Assembly (NCBI GenBank): GCA_022402525.1
Contig: JAKRSB010000081.1
Coordinates: 124,001 to 188,000 of the forward strand
Length of the DNA: 64,000 bases
From: Thermosynechococcaceae cyanobacterium MS004
GTDB taxonomy: Bacteria > Cyanobacteriota > Cyanobacteriia > Thermosynechococcales > Thermosynechococcaceae
Direction of reading: 5' to 3'
Shown here: piece by piece, positions 42,501-54,280 of the stretch
How positions within the stretch are numbered: the first letter of the stretch is position 1
Layout of the letters: each line of letters starts with the position of its first letter
The notes under the pieces: generated by a model
What the model saw: only the letters and a program-made list of their open reading frames with translations
Told to the model about the DNA's origin: nothing
The model's database searches: none
Program-made: the position numbers and the translations under genes

Positions 42501-43110
42501 TCCAGTGGTTTCCGTTGCCTTCAGCCCCTGCGGTAAAGTTCTTGCCAGCAGCGACTTTAAGGGGACAATCCGACTGTGGAATCCAGCAAATGGAGACTGT
42601 CTTCAAACCCTCACTGGACATACCAATAGCGCTTGGTCTGTTAGCTTTAGCCCTACCGGAGAAACGCTACTTAGCGCCAGCTTTGACCAAACCCTCAAAC
42701 TCTGGGATGTTACCACCGGAGCAACTTTGCAAACCATGAACCATCAGGGCGGAGCGTTTAAGGCTTGCTTTAGTGCCAATGGTGAATTTATGCTCAGCGG
42801 TGGAGCAGATCGCAGCCTACAGCTTTGGCAGACGGAGACGGGGAAATGCATTCAAACCCTACCAGGTCATACAGATCTTATTTATGCCCTTCTGCTGAAT
42901 GCCGCGCCGTCAAAGGATGCCGACTCCTCACCGCTGATGGCTTTTAGCGGTGGCCTGGATGAGAGCATTAAGGTTTGGGATTTGACTTCGCAGGCTTGTA
43001 AATCGACCTGGAGAGTTCCCCGTCCCTACGAAGGCATGAAGGTGAGTGGGGTTCAAGGACTGTCCGAGGCTCAGCTCATGACCTTGATCGCCCTGGGATC
43101 TGTGGAGTAG
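39553..43110 (+). CDS. STAND NTPase with HTH-like N-terminus and 14 WD40 repeats
   Basis: An 1185-residue signalling protein. Residues 1-85 form an N-terminal helical domain common in cyanobacterial WD40-STAND proteins. An NB-ARC-type ATPase follows: P-loop FGIGGIGKTT at 132-141, Walker B LLVLDNVE near 200, and GNPLALKLAA near 300. From about 550 to the end are 14 WD40 repeats, each ending in a version of KLWD, enough for two seven-bladed propellers. STAND proteins switch on binding a signal and oligomerise; some act as phage sensors. No effector domain is obvious, so N-terminal adaptor recruitment is likely. Confidence 0.9.
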   Translation: MTDAEALALVDRLLQATAQSSLSDLQSAILQGVWVGHSYQKLADCLGYEVDYIKQIAARLWKQLATITGEEVSKRNLQSVLRRYQESHLTPNHHLQDWGEASDISHFYGRQSDLHTLEAWALSTRCRLIGIFGIGGIGKTTLSVKLAQTVQTQFDCLIWRSLRQAPPLPELLNDIVPLLMGAEVTGASVAVLMEQLQQKRCLLVLDNVESILQSGNRSGQYLTGYEDYGQLFERICDQPHQSCVILTGREKPGGIAHREGQALPVRSLQIQGLPAIAAQQILIDRGLSSTPQQYQVLVNYFGGNPLALKLAATTIQTLFGGDIQTYMAEGSTVFSNLWDLLDQQFQRLSPLQQQVMYWFAINREGITASQLQAEFLPKQPLSKLLEVLESLHQQSLLESTEMGLTQQPVIMEYVTDRFIEAIEQELIHRELNLLRTHVLLEAQTQDYLREAQTQLIVCPLAERLLAHFGDQTQLEQHLYQIVDSLRATPAHTGYAGGNLLNLFGNLKTNLKGFNFSGLFVRQAHLLNAALHEVDFTDAQFSQTVFAETFGGVVGVAFSPDGKRFATSDTKGDIQIWDAQTGAQIRRCRGHQHWTWDVAFSPNGQYLASASDDYRVKLWDVETGQCLQTYEGHTNSVNAVAFSPNGQIIASCGQDATIRLWQVIPRTPTPALQTLVGHQGRIWAIAFSPDGQTLASGGEDCDLRLWDVATGRCNQTWKAHNHWVRSLAFSPNGQYLASSSYDLTIKLWDLQTPELTPERTPDCLQTFTGHSQAVTAIAFSPKGDRIASGSFDRTVKLWDVNTGRNLNTFFGHTSRLWTLAYHPNGQQIVSGGDDHATKFWDLRSGRCTKTLVGHTNAVLSLALSPDGQYLISGHEDQATRIWDIQKRVVLQTLREHTNRVWAVAFQPAGQQSLLASGSADYTIKLWDWQSGTCLKTLQGHNSWVWSVAFSPDGQHLASSSYDHTLKLWDVVTGDCLHTLQGHGSPVVSVAFSPCGKVLASSDFKGTIRLWNPANGDCLQTLTGHTNSAWSVSFSPTGETLLSASFDQTLKLWDVTTGATLQTMNHQGGAFKACFSANGEFMLSGGADRSLQLWQTETGKCIQTLPGHTDLIYALLLNAAPSKDADSSPLMAFSGGLDESIKVWDLTSQACKSTWRVPRPYEGMKVSGVQGLSEAQLMTLIALGSVE

Positions 43111-43489
43111 GGGTGGGCGCTTCCTTTGCACAATTCATGTTCATTGGCGCAATTCATGAGCCAAGATTCTTAAATCCTTTCTGAAAATCTTTTCTGAGGT
43201 TTTGTTACGAAACGCAACGTTTTGTCTTGCCGGATGGACTGCAAGCCCTGATAATTTTGGGTACTGGTCTCATGTATTCTTGCGCCAGCAATATCTGGCT
43301 TAATAGCTTCCCCCGTAGGAATGGCCCACTAAAGCCATTTCACATTAGGAGCTGTCACCGATCGCGATCGCCCCATAGAAGACAACTGCCGTGATGCACT
43401 TTTCTGAAAAAAGTTAAGAGATCGCGGGTGGTCTGTCCTCATCCCTTACGATTCATTTGGCCTCAAAGCACGGCTCAGGAGAAATTTCC
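43111..43489. other. Upstream region of the membrane protein gene
   Basis: It holds a near-duplicate of GCGCAATTCATG / GCACAATTCATG at about 43127 and 43148, and HIP1-related CGATCGCGATCGCC near 43360. No gene is supported. The promoter of the gene at 43490 probably lies in the last 100 bases. Confidence 0.4.
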
Positions 43490-43936
43490 ATGGTTGGGTT
43501 TATTAAAACAATATTTTCAGGCTTACTTGGCCTCCTTGTTGCCATCCTTAAGCTGCCGATCACGCTGATTACGCTGCCGCTCAAACTTCTATCTGGGGAC
43601 AAAAATAAAACGTCTGAGGGAAACCCAGCCGCTAAAAAGAAAAAGTCAGGTGGAGCATTTTATCTAGAAGCAGATGACGCCAAAGGCTTCACTGAAGCAG
43701 CCCCAAAGGCAGACCCTGTGAAAGCAGACGCAACGAAAACAGCAGCGCCAACAGCACCGAGCGTCACAAAGGCTGCTCCCGCTCCCGCCACGACCGCGTC
43801 GGCACTGAACCTACCTCAGCCTAAGGTTACGCAGTCAGCGCCAGAACTCGCCTACTCTCAGTTTGGCCCTCGGCGCGCCCCTGGAGCAAACATGAAATCC
43901 TTCTTGGATATGGCAAAAACCGTCAGAAAGGCTTAA
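43490..43936 (+). CDS. Membrane-anchored hypothetical protein
   Basis: A 148-residue protein with an N-terminal hydrophobic part (about residues 1-36, with FIKTIFSGLLGLLVAILKLP), a lysine-rich patch (AAKKKKSGGAFYLE) and a long Ala/Pro/Lys-rich stretch, ending in SFLDMAKTVRKA. It looks like a membrane anchor with an extended cytoplasmic tail. No family. I start at ATG 43490 with AGGAGAA upstream. A terminator lies at 44006. Confidence 0.65.
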   Translation: MVGFIKTIFSGLLGLLVAILKLPITLITLPLKLLSGDKNKTSEGNPAAKKKKSGGAFYLEADDAKGFTEAAPKADPVKADATKTAAPTAPSVTKAAPAPATTASALNLPQPKVTQSAPELAYSQFGPRRAPGANMKSFLDMAKTVRKA

Positions 43937-43970
43937 GGCTACTGAGCCGACCCTTTGACTCAGCAAATAA

Positions 43971-44000
43971 AGCGTAAGCAAACAAAGCGTAAGCAAACAA
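43971..44000. repeat. 15-base perfect tandem duplication
   Basis: AGCGTAAGCAAACAA is present twice without a gap, just before the terminator at 44006. See the finding on short tandem duplications. Confidence 0.9.
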
Positions 44001-44005
44001 CATGC

Positions 44006-44037
44006 AAAAAAGTCGGGACGCCTACCCCGGCTTTTTT
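44006..44037 (+). terminator. Rho-independent terminator
   Basis: AAAAAAGTCGGG pairs with CCCGGCTTTTTT (one G-T pair), ending in six Ts. It ends transcription of the gene at 43490. The A-run on the other side would let it act in both directions. Confidence 0.8.
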
Positions 44038-44242
44038 GATGAACCTTGCCGATTAAGAACCTAAACTCTGCCTATTACTTCAAACTCTGCCCCTCTCTTT
44101 CACTGCTTCGCTTCGGTCAAGATTTGAGATTGGGCTTGGTGCGCTGTTGCTTCAGCCGTCAGTGAACGCAATTCAAGGGTTGAAACCAAGATCCAGTTCT
44201 CTATCTTGGGTAGATTCTGTGCTTTCAAGTAGACAGGTTAGT

Positions 44243-44818
44243 ATGAGTCTACCGAGCTTGATTGTGAGCTTGAGCAATGCTTTTCCTGAGAGTACAACGA
44301 TGGTCATCCGTGGGTGGTTTTCCACAGGAATTCAACAACATGCTCTGCCCTGGACTTTGGTAAAGCGGTACCAGGTACTGACCTCTGCCTCTGCAGATTT
44401 GACCTGGCAGAAAATGAGCGATCTCGCGGATTTATCTTGGCATCCTCTCATTAAGCGCACGAATGTTCCCTATGGTCTTGTGCCCAAGCCCGGTTTGATT
44501 TACGAAGCCATTCATCGCTTTATTCCGCTCCCCTTTCGGATTTTTGTGGAGGGGGTGTTGCCTCAAGAGCTGCTGAGTATTCGTATTTTGGGGCTGCCCG
44601 GTATTGAAGAACGGGTGACCTATCAAATTGTGCCCAGCGTTTGTGGCACCTATATTTCTTACTGCATTATGCTGCGCGGTTGGCTGACGCCTCTGGTTTG
44701 GTCGTTTTTGCAGGGACATGCTGCTAAAGTTGCTCAACAGCTTGCTGCTGCTGTTGAGGCTGAAGGTACTGTTTCTAAACGACTGCGATCGCCCCGCAAC
44801 AGCTGTCTCGACTTCTAA
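44243..44818 (+). CDS. SRPBCC-fold (START-like) protein
   Basis: A 191-residue protein. After an N-terminal part of about 40 residues comes a helix-grip-like pattern: YQVLTSASADLTWQKMSDLA, SWHPLIKRTNVPYGLVPKPG, GVLPQELLSIRILGLPGIEE, ending in a long helix. Such proteins bind small hydrophobic ligands; no substrate is indicated. I chose ATG 44243 with AGG upstream; the frame is open from 44147 with no ATG. It has no close operon partners. Confidence 0.65.
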   Translation: MSLPSLIVSLSNAFPESTTMVIRGWFSTGIQQHALPWTLVKRYQVLTSASADLTWQKMSDLADLSWHPLIKRTNVPYGLVPKPGLIYEAIHRFIPLPFRIFVEGVLPQELLSIRILGLPGIEERVTYQIVPSVCGTYISYCIMLRGWLTPLVWSFLQGHAAKVAQQLAAAVEAEGTVSKRLRSPRNSCLDF

Positions 44819-45044
44819 AGGTATCCCTGGAACGTTCTCGGTCTAAATCGTCCGGCGGCAGACGCGTCACGGGATAAGATTTAGATAAAGACTCAGCAAC
44901 TTCATCTTTACCTTCATCATCTTTATCTTCATCTCTCAATCCCTTACTCGCTGCCCAAGCCAGCTTTAAGAGGGTTGCTTGGTGAATAACTTGCTTGCTG
45001 AAACTTGCTTGCTGGGAAACCTGATCAAACCATTGCCAAACAAT

Positions 45045-46115
45045 ATGTCAGCCTCCTTAACCACCGCCTCTGTCCTCGAAGTGCTGCGCCCAGTTCAAGA
45101 TCCAGAACTGCGCAAAAGCCTGGTAGAACTCAACATGATCCGCAACGTCCAGATTCAGGCGGGACGGGTGGCGTTTACCTTGGTGCTCACGACACCAGCC
45201 TGCCCCCTGCGAGAGTTTATTGTGGAAGACTGCAAAAAGGCAGTCAATACCCTGGCTGGGGTGGAAAGCATTGATATTGAGGTTACGGCTGAAACCCCCC
45301 AGCAAAAAAGCTTGCCAGACCGTACCGGTATTGCTGGCGTGAAAAATATCATTGCGGTCTCCAGCGGTAAGGGCGGAGTGGGCAAAAGCACCGTCTCTGT
45401 GAATTTGGCCGTCTCCCTGGCGCAGTCTGGCGCTAAGGTGGGCATGATTGATGCCGATATCTACGGCCCAAATGTCCCCACCATGCTGGGCTTAGAGAAA
45501 GCTATCATTGAGGTACGCAAGGAAGCCCAGGGCGATGTCTTAGAGCCTGCCGCGAACCACGGGGTCAAAATGGTGTCCATGGGGTTTTTGATTGACCGGG
45601 ATCAGCCCGTGATTTGGCGCGGCCCCATGCTCAACGGCATTATTCGCCAGTTTTTGTACCAAGTGGACTGGGGTGAACTGGACTACTTGGTGATTGATCT
45701 GCCCCCTGGGACGGGCGATGCTCAGCTAACGCTGGCTCAGGCTGTGCCCATGGCTGGGGTGGTGATTGTAAGTACGCCTCAGGACGTGGCGATCTTGGAT
45801 GCCCGCAAGGGGCTGAAGATGTTTCAGCAGCTTGGTGTACCCGTCCTAGGGGTGGTGGAAAATATGAGCTACTTTATTCCACCGGATCAGCCGGATAGGC
45901 AGTACGACATTTTTGGGTCGGGGGGCGGCGAAAAGCTGGCTCAGGAGCTGGATGTGCCCTTGATCGGCTGCGTGCCCTTGGAAATCCCGGTGCGTCAAGG
46001 GGGCGATCGCGGTATTCCTATTGTGGTCGCTCAGCCAGATTCTGCCTCTGCCCAAGCCCTGAAGGCGATCGCGCAAAAGGTAGCGGCCCTAGTCTCTGTT
46101 GCGGCGCTCACCTAA
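45045..46115 (+). CDS. mrp: Mrp/ApbC iron-sulphur carrier ATPase
   Basis: A 356-residue P-loop ATPase. It begins with a MIP18/DUF59-type domain (VLEVLRPVQDPELRKSLVEL) and CPLREFIVEDC. The ATPase has SSGKGGVGKSTVSVNLAVSL, DADIYGPNVPTML, and LPPGTGDAQLTLAQ; the CxxC usual near the C-terminus is not obvious. Mrp proteins carry and transfer Fe-S clusters to apoproteins. I start at ATG 45045; the frame is open to 44979 but without the family sequence. Confidence 0.9.
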   Translation: MSASLTTASVLEVLRPVQDPELRKSLVELNMIRNVQIQAGRVAFTLVLTTPACPLREFIVEDCKKAVNTLAGVESIDIEVTAETPQQKSLPDRTGIAGVKNIIAVSSGKGGVGKSTVSVNLAVSLAQSGAKVGMIDADIYGPNVPTMLGLEKAIIEVRKEAQGDVLEPAANHGVKMVSMGFLIDRDQPVIWRGPMLNGIIRQFLYQVDWGELDYLVIDLPPGTGDAQLTLAQAVPMAGVVIVSTPQDVAILDARKGLKMFQQLGVPVLGVVENMSYFIPPDQPDRQYDIFGSGGGEKLAQELDVPLIGCVPLEIPVRQGGDRGIPIVVAQPDSASAQALKAIAQKVAALVSVAALT

Positions 46116-46209
46116 GCGGGCGGATGGATGGCCCTTTTGCTACCCTAGTCTCAGCTGGCTAGTCTCAGCTCACTATTCTTAGCCCCCTCGCGACTCTCTA
46201 ATCAATACT

Positions 46210-47505
46210 ATGCTGGCACAGCGTTCCCGACGGAGTCCTTTTTGGGTTCGGTGGTTTCAGCCTTGGCGAGACCTTGACCCGTTTTTGTTCTGGGTGCCTA
46301 TTCTGCTGACCGGACTCGGCGGCATCCTGATTCGCAGTACCGAACTTCACCACGGCTGGACGGACTGGTCTCAGCACTGGGTCATTGGTGCGGTGGGAAT
46401 TGGGCTGGTGCTGTTCCTGTCCCGCATTGACTATAAAGCGCTACTGTATTTCCACTGGATGATCTATGGCGTGACCTGCCTCTCGCTGCTGACGGTGCAA
46501 TTTATCGGCACCAGTGCCTTAGGCGCTCAGAGCTGGATTACCATTTTGGGCTTCAACATCCAGCCTTCAGAATTTGCGAAGGTGGGCGTCATTATCTCCC
46601 TGGCGGCGCTGCTGCACCATGCGCCGGCCAATACGATCTTTCGGGTTCTTAAGATCCTATTGATTACTGCCCTGCCCTGGGCCTTGGTGCTAATTCAGCC
46701 CGATCTGGGCACCTCCCTGGTCTTTGGGGCAGTGACCCTGGCCATGCTCTATTGGGGGGGCACTCACGGTGGCTGGATTATTTTAATGCTGTCTCCCCTC
46801 ATTTCGGCGATCGCCCTCAATATTCCCTTACCCACGGCGTTATCCGTGGCGTTTTGGATTGGGTGGACGCTGAGCATGGGGTTGGTGGCCTGGTTTACCC
46901 TACCCAACCGATGGGTGAGCGCCATCCTGAGCATGGGGGTGAACCTCAGTGCGGCTACCCTAGGCCACATTCTCTGGGGGTTGCTTCGGGATCACCAGCG
47001 CGATCGCATCACGCTATTTCTAGACCCAGACAAAGACCCCCTAGGCGGCGGGTATCACCTCATTCAGTCGCGGATTGCCATTGGCGCAGGGAAGCTGTTT
47101 GGCAAAGGGCTAAATCACGGCACCCAGACCCAGCTCAACTTTATTCCAGAGCAGCATACTGACTTTATTTTTTCAGCCGTGGGCGAAGAGCTTGGGTTTG
47201 TAGGCTGCATTTTGCTGTTGCTGGGCTTTTGGGTTGTCTGCGTGCGCCTCATTAAGGTAGCCAACTCCGCCAGCGATAATTTTGGCGCTCTGATTTGTAT
47301 TGGTATTTGCGCCATGGTGAGCTTTCAAACGGTCGTTAATATTGGTATGACCATTGGTCTAGCTCCCATAACGGGTATTCCGCTTCCTTGGCTGAGCTAC
47401 GGCCGTTCCGCACTGCTGACCAACTTTATAGCGATAGGTATTGCCGAGGCGATCGCCGCCCAGTCCAAACCCCCGCTCCATCCCTATGCTTCCGGTAGAC
47501 GGTAG
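46210..47505 (+). CDS. rodA: Rod shape-determining protein RodA
   Basis: A 431-residue membrane protein of the FtsW/RodA/SpoVE glycosyltransferase family with about ten spans. Motifs include GAQSWITILGFNIQPSEFAK, LIQPDLGTSLVFGAVTLAML, ILLLLGFWVVCVRL and TGIPLPWLSYGRSALLTNFI. It polymerises peptidoglycan with a class B PBP in cell elongation. HIP1 and a 14-base tandem near-repeat lie before it (46145-46172). No PBP gene is next to it here. Confidence 0.9.
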   Translation: MLAQRSRRSPFWVRWFQPWRDLDPFLFWVPILLTGLGGILIRSTELHHGWTDWSQHWVIGAVGIGLVLFLSRIDYKALLYFHWMIYGVTCLSLLTVQFIGTSALGAQSWITILGFNIQPSEFAKVGVIISLAALLHHAPANTIFRVLKILLITALPWALVLIQPDLGTSLVFGAVTLAMLYWGGTHGGWIILMLSPLISAIALNIPLPTALSVAFWIGWTLSMGLVAWFTLPNRWVSAILSMGVNLSAATLGHILWGLLRDHQRDRITLFLDPDKDPLGGGYHLIQSRIAIGAGKLFGKGLNHGTQTQLNFIPEQHTDFIFSAVGEELGFVGCILLLLGFWVVCVRLIKVANSASDNFGALICIGICAMVSFQTVVNIGMTIGLAPITGIPLPWLSYGRSALLTNFIAIGIAEAIAAQSKPPLHPYASGRR

Positions 47506-47593
47506 CTTGTTTGATCATGCTTTCAGTCTAGAGAGGAGACACACCGTCTAAAATAGAGAAAGTTTTTCACCACACCGAGAGATATAGACTGGT

Positions 47594-47794
47594 ATGCAGC
47601 CCCCCCTTCTTCTTCCCGGCACCACCGTTCGCGTTAGCAACCCCTCTGATACCTACTATCAGTTTGAGGGACAGGTTCAGCGCATCTCCGATGGTAAAGC
47701 AGCCGTTCTCTTTGAGGGTGGAAATTGGGATAAACTCGTGACGTTTCGCCTCAGTGAGCTAGAAACCGTAGACCCGCTTGGCAAGAAAGGCTAA
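47594..47794 (+). CDS. ndhS: NDH-1 subunit S
   Basis: A 66-residue SH3-like protein with [20 protein letters not shown] and [20 protein letters not shown]. NdhS is a peripheral subunit of the cyanobacterial NDH-1 complex and provides the ferredoxin docking site, thus it supports cyclic electron flow. Length and sequence match the family. It lies alone between rodA and infC. ATG 47594 is the start. Confidence 0.9.
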   Translation: MQPPLLLPGTTVRVSNPSDTYYQFEGQVQRISDGKAAVLFEGGNWDKLVTFRLSELETVDPLGKKG

Positions 47795-48140
47795 GGCTTC
47801 CCCCTACAGCCCCCTGCGTAAGCTCTGGTTTTTCGGACAGCGTCCCTGATACGCTCTAGACGCGCCCTAGAATCTTGCAGCATTAATGTTTGGCCAAAAA
47901 ACGCCAAAAATGCGCCACAACATGAATAAAAAACTGGCCACAAAAAAAATAAAAAAGATACCTAAAAAATAAATCTGACCCCTAGTCCATGAAATGTCAT
48001 CAGACAAGAAAAATCTGCATTGTGAACTATGTTGTGAAAATTTGGGATCTGTTAGGGTAAGGGTATAGAATTTAATCCACCCGATTATCCTGTAAACCCT
48101 AGTTGTCATTCACATTTCTTAGTCATTTATCACTTACCCA
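47795..48140. other. infC upstream region
   Basis: No gene is supported. The last 150 bases are T/A-rich and have GGTATAGAAT near 48062, which could be a -10 element. I do not see a structure like the leader of enteric infC. Confidence 0.4.
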
Positions 48141-48683
48141 ATGGCAGTTCCTCCAATCAGTCGAAAACCGCAGCAAGACCTTCCTAACATCAACGAACGC
48201 ATTCGTTACCCAAAAATTCGAGTGGTAGATACCTCCGGTGAGCAGCTCGGTATCATGGCTCCCCGCGAAGCAATGGTCATTGCAGACGAGAAAAACTTAG
48301 ATCTTGTCCTGGTAAGCGACAAAGCCGATCCGCCTGTCTGCCGAATTATGGACTACGGCAAATATAAGTTTGAGCAGGAAAAGAAGGCGCGGGAGGCTCG
48401 CAAAAAGCAGCATACGGCGGATGTCAAAGAAGTGAAGATGCGCTATAAGATTGAACCCCATGACTACAACGTGCGGGTCAATCATGCGGAGCGGTTTTTA
48501 AAGTCCGGCGATAAGGTTAAGGCCACCATTACCTTTCGGGGCCGAGAAATTCAGCACGCTCACCTCGCAGAAGAACTGCTTCGACGGATGGCGGACGATC
48601 TCAAGGAATTTGCCGAAGTGCAGCAGTTCCCAAAGCGGGAAGGCCGCAATATGATTATGTTTCTCTCGCCGAAGAAAGCATAG
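48141..48683 (+). CDS. infC: Translation initiation factor IF-3
   Basis: A 180-residue IF-3. N-terminal domain [20 protein letters not shown]; linker; C-terminal domain with [40 protein letters not shown] and [14 protein letters not shown]-3 keeps ribosomal subunits apart and proofreads start codons. The start is ATG 48141 here. It ends before a strong RNA structure at 48740. Confidence 0.95.
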   Translation: MAVPPISRKPQQDLPNINERIRYPKIRVVDTSGEQLGIMAPREAMVIADEKNLDLVLVSDKADPPVCRIMDYGKYKFEQEKKAREARKKQHTADVKEVKMRYKIEPHDYNVRVNHAERFLKSGDKVKATITFRGREIQHAHLAEELLRRMADDLKEFAEVQQFPKREGRNMIMFLSPKKA

Positions 48684-48739
48684 GAGACTTGCCGCTCGTC
48701 GGTTACGAGTGCTCCTGAGCGCTTAAGTCCTCGAACTTG

Positions 48740-48828
48740 CAATGATCTGATCTTTAGGGGCATGTCTGATTCGTGCCCCTGCTTTGCAAGAATTCTGGAC
48801 ACAACAGAATTCTATTGCAAGATCATTG
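48740..48828. other. Three-helix RNA structure between infC and larB
   Basis: CAATGATCT (48740-48748) pairs with AGATCATTG (48820-48828) and encloses two hairpins: AGGGGCA/TGCCCCT (48756-48780) and AGAATTCTG/CAGAATTCT (48789-48813). The second can be lengthened with TTGCA/TTGCAA. All stems are perfect. It may be the infC terminator, or an RNA element in the leader of larB. No T-run follows at the 3' side. Confidence 0.55.
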
Positions 48829-48883
48829 AGTAGCTCTTAAGCCATGATTAAATAGACAGCAATGAGTAGATAGACGTAGATTT

Positions 48884-50802
<1,919 letters not shown>

Positions 50803-50885
50803 TTATTCAGCCTCAATGGGAGTAGTCAGTCAGATTAAAGCGTCAGGTTAACGCTGCGAGAGATAAGTCACGAGATAAATTAGAG

Positions 50886-50921
50886 CGCGAGATGACACGC
50901 GAGATTGCACGCGAGACTATA
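50886..50921. repeat. 12-base tandem repeat, three copies
   Basis: CGCGAGATGACA, CGCGAGATTGCA and CGCGAGACTATA follow without a gap. They lie upstream of the CNNM gene. The shared core is CGCGAGA. Confidence 0.85.
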
Positions 50922-51025
50922 AAAGACTTATCCCAAATCATATCGTTTCTGCTCGAAGTCATTCAGTTTCAGGATGGGGGTTAAGTCAGGTTTCCTTAAA
51001 GCAAATCAGCCATGAGCAGACAGAA

Positions 51026-51059
51026 AAAAGAGGAGGCCGTGAATATGGCCTCCTCTTTT
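51026..51059. terminator. Bidirectional terminator behind petH
   Basis: AAAAGAGGAGGCC pairs perfectly with GGCCTCCTCTTTT around eight bases. The A and T runs allow termination on both strands. It lies 135 bases after the petH stop and is in the petH transcript direction. Confidence 0.85.
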
Positions 51060-51193
51060 AAACGTTTGAGTCGATTTTTAAGCATGGAGCCTATGACGGA
51101 TTAAGGCACACAGGCTGCTCTAGGTTTGCATCTGACATGGAGTGCAGTGAAGACTGCGTCAACGTCTGAGCAAAAATTCTTGGCACAAAACCC

Positions 51194-52991
<1,798 letters not shown>

Positions 52992-54215
52992 TTGGCATTA
53001 CGAGTTGCTGTGGTCGGGTCAGGGCCAGCCGGTTCTTCTGCGGCTGAAACGCTGGTCAAAGCTGGCATTGAGACCTATTTGATTGAGCGTAAGCTAGATA
53101 ATGCAAAGCCCTGTGGGGGCGCAATTCCGCTTTGTATGGTGGATGAGTTTGATTTGCCGCCCCACATCATTGACCGTCAGGTGCGGAAGATGAAGATGAT
53201 TTCGCCCTCGAATGTTGAGGTCAACATTGGTGGCACGCTTAAGGATGGCGAATATATCGGAATGTGCCGCCGGGAAGTGCTAGACGGGTTTCTGCGCGAT
53301 CGCGCGATTAAGCTCGGTGCCAAAATTATCAACGGTACGGTCAACAAGCTAGAGATTCCTGCTAGCGACAGCGCGCCCTACGTCATTCACTATGCAGATT
53401 TATCGAGCGGCAGCCTAGAAGGCGAAATGAAAAAGCTCGAAGTGGATTTGGTGATTGGTGCAGATGGGGCAAATTCCCGCATTGCCAAGGAAATTGACGC
53501 TGGCGACTACAACTATGCGATCGCCTTCCAAGAGCGCATCCGACTTCCGGATGCTCAGATGGCCTACTACGAAGACTTGGCGGAAATGTACGTCGGGGAC
53601 GATGTTTCGACGGACTTTTACGCCTGGGTTTTTCCTAAGTATGACCACGTTGCGGTGGGCACTGGCACCATGCAGGTGCATAAGGCCGATATCAAAAAGC
53701 TTCAGGCTGGCATTCGCGCCCGTGCTGCCCATCGGCTCCAGGGTGGTGAAATTATTAAAGTAGAAGCCCATCCCATTCCAGAGCATCCAAGGCCGCGCCG
53801 TGTGGTGGGTCGGGTTGCCCTTGTGGGTGATGCGGCGGGCTACGTCACCAAGTCTTCCGGTGAAGGTATTTACTTTGCCGCGAAGTCTGGCCGGATGTGT
53901 GCAGAAATGATTGTGGAGCGCTCCGAAAAGGGCGCTAAGGTGCCTACGGAGAGCGACCTGAAGGCGTATATCAAGCGCTGGGACAAAGAATACGGCATCA
54001 CCTATCTGGTGCTGGATATTCTACAGCGGGTGTTTTATCGCACAGACGCAACGCGAGAGGCGTTTGTGGAAATGTGTGCCGATATTGACGTACAGCGCTT
54101 GACCTTTGACAGCTACCTCTACAAGACTGTGGTGCCTGCCAATCCGCTGACTCAGCTTAAGATTACGGCAAAAACCATTGGTAGCCTGCTGCGCGGTAAT
54201 GCTCTTGCGCCTTAG
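52992..54215 (+). CDS. chlP: Geranylgeranyl reductase
   Basis: A 407-residue flavoprotein with the FAD-binding VAVVGSGPAGSSAAETLVKA, then LDNAKPCGGAIPLCMVDEF, CRREVLDGFLRDRA, DLVIGADGANSRIAKEID and RVALVGDAAGYVTKSSGEG. ChlP reduces geranylgeranyl to phytyl groups for chlorophyll and tocopherol. I start at TTG 52992 (before ALRVAVVGSG) because GGAGGG precedes it; the frame is open to 52980. A terminator follows at 54249. Confidence 0.95.
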   Translation: MALRVAVVGSGPAGSSAAETLVKAGIETYLIERKLDNAKPCGGAIPLCMVDEFDLPPHIIDRQVRKMKMISPSNVEVNIGGTLKDGEYIGMCRREVLDGFLRDRAIKLGAKIINGTVNKLEIPASDSAPYVIHYADLSSGSLEGEMKKLEVDLVIGADGANSRIAKEIDAGDYNYAIAFQERIRLPDAQMAYYEDLAEMYVGDDVSTDFYAWVFPKYDHVAVGTGTMQVHKADIKKLQAGIRARAAHRLQGGEIIKVEAHPIPEHPRPRRVVGRVALVGDAAGYVTKSSGEGIYFAAKSGRMCAEMIVERSEKGAKVPTESDLKAYIKRWDKEYGITYLVLDILQRVFYRTDATREAFVEMCADIDVQRLTFDSYLYKTVVPANPLTQLKITAKTIGSLLRGNALAP

Positions 54216-54248
54216 GTGCTGCTTCCCTAGCATTGACTGATAGATCTT

Positions 54249-54279
54249 CTGCCCTACGGTTTCGTGGGGCAGTTTTTTT
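54249..54279 (+). terminator. chlP terminator
   Basis: CTGCCCTACG pairs with CGTGGGGCAG around GTTT, then seven Ts. It ends two bases before the stop codon of the convergent phosphopantetheinyl transferase gene. Confidence 0.85.
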
Positions 54280-54280
54280 G

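Noticed and set aside
41060-42739. Regular DNA repeats that could suggest a satellite or CRISPR-type array
   Set aside because: They are the codons of the WD40 repeats; spacing near 126 bases matches the 42-residue protein unit.
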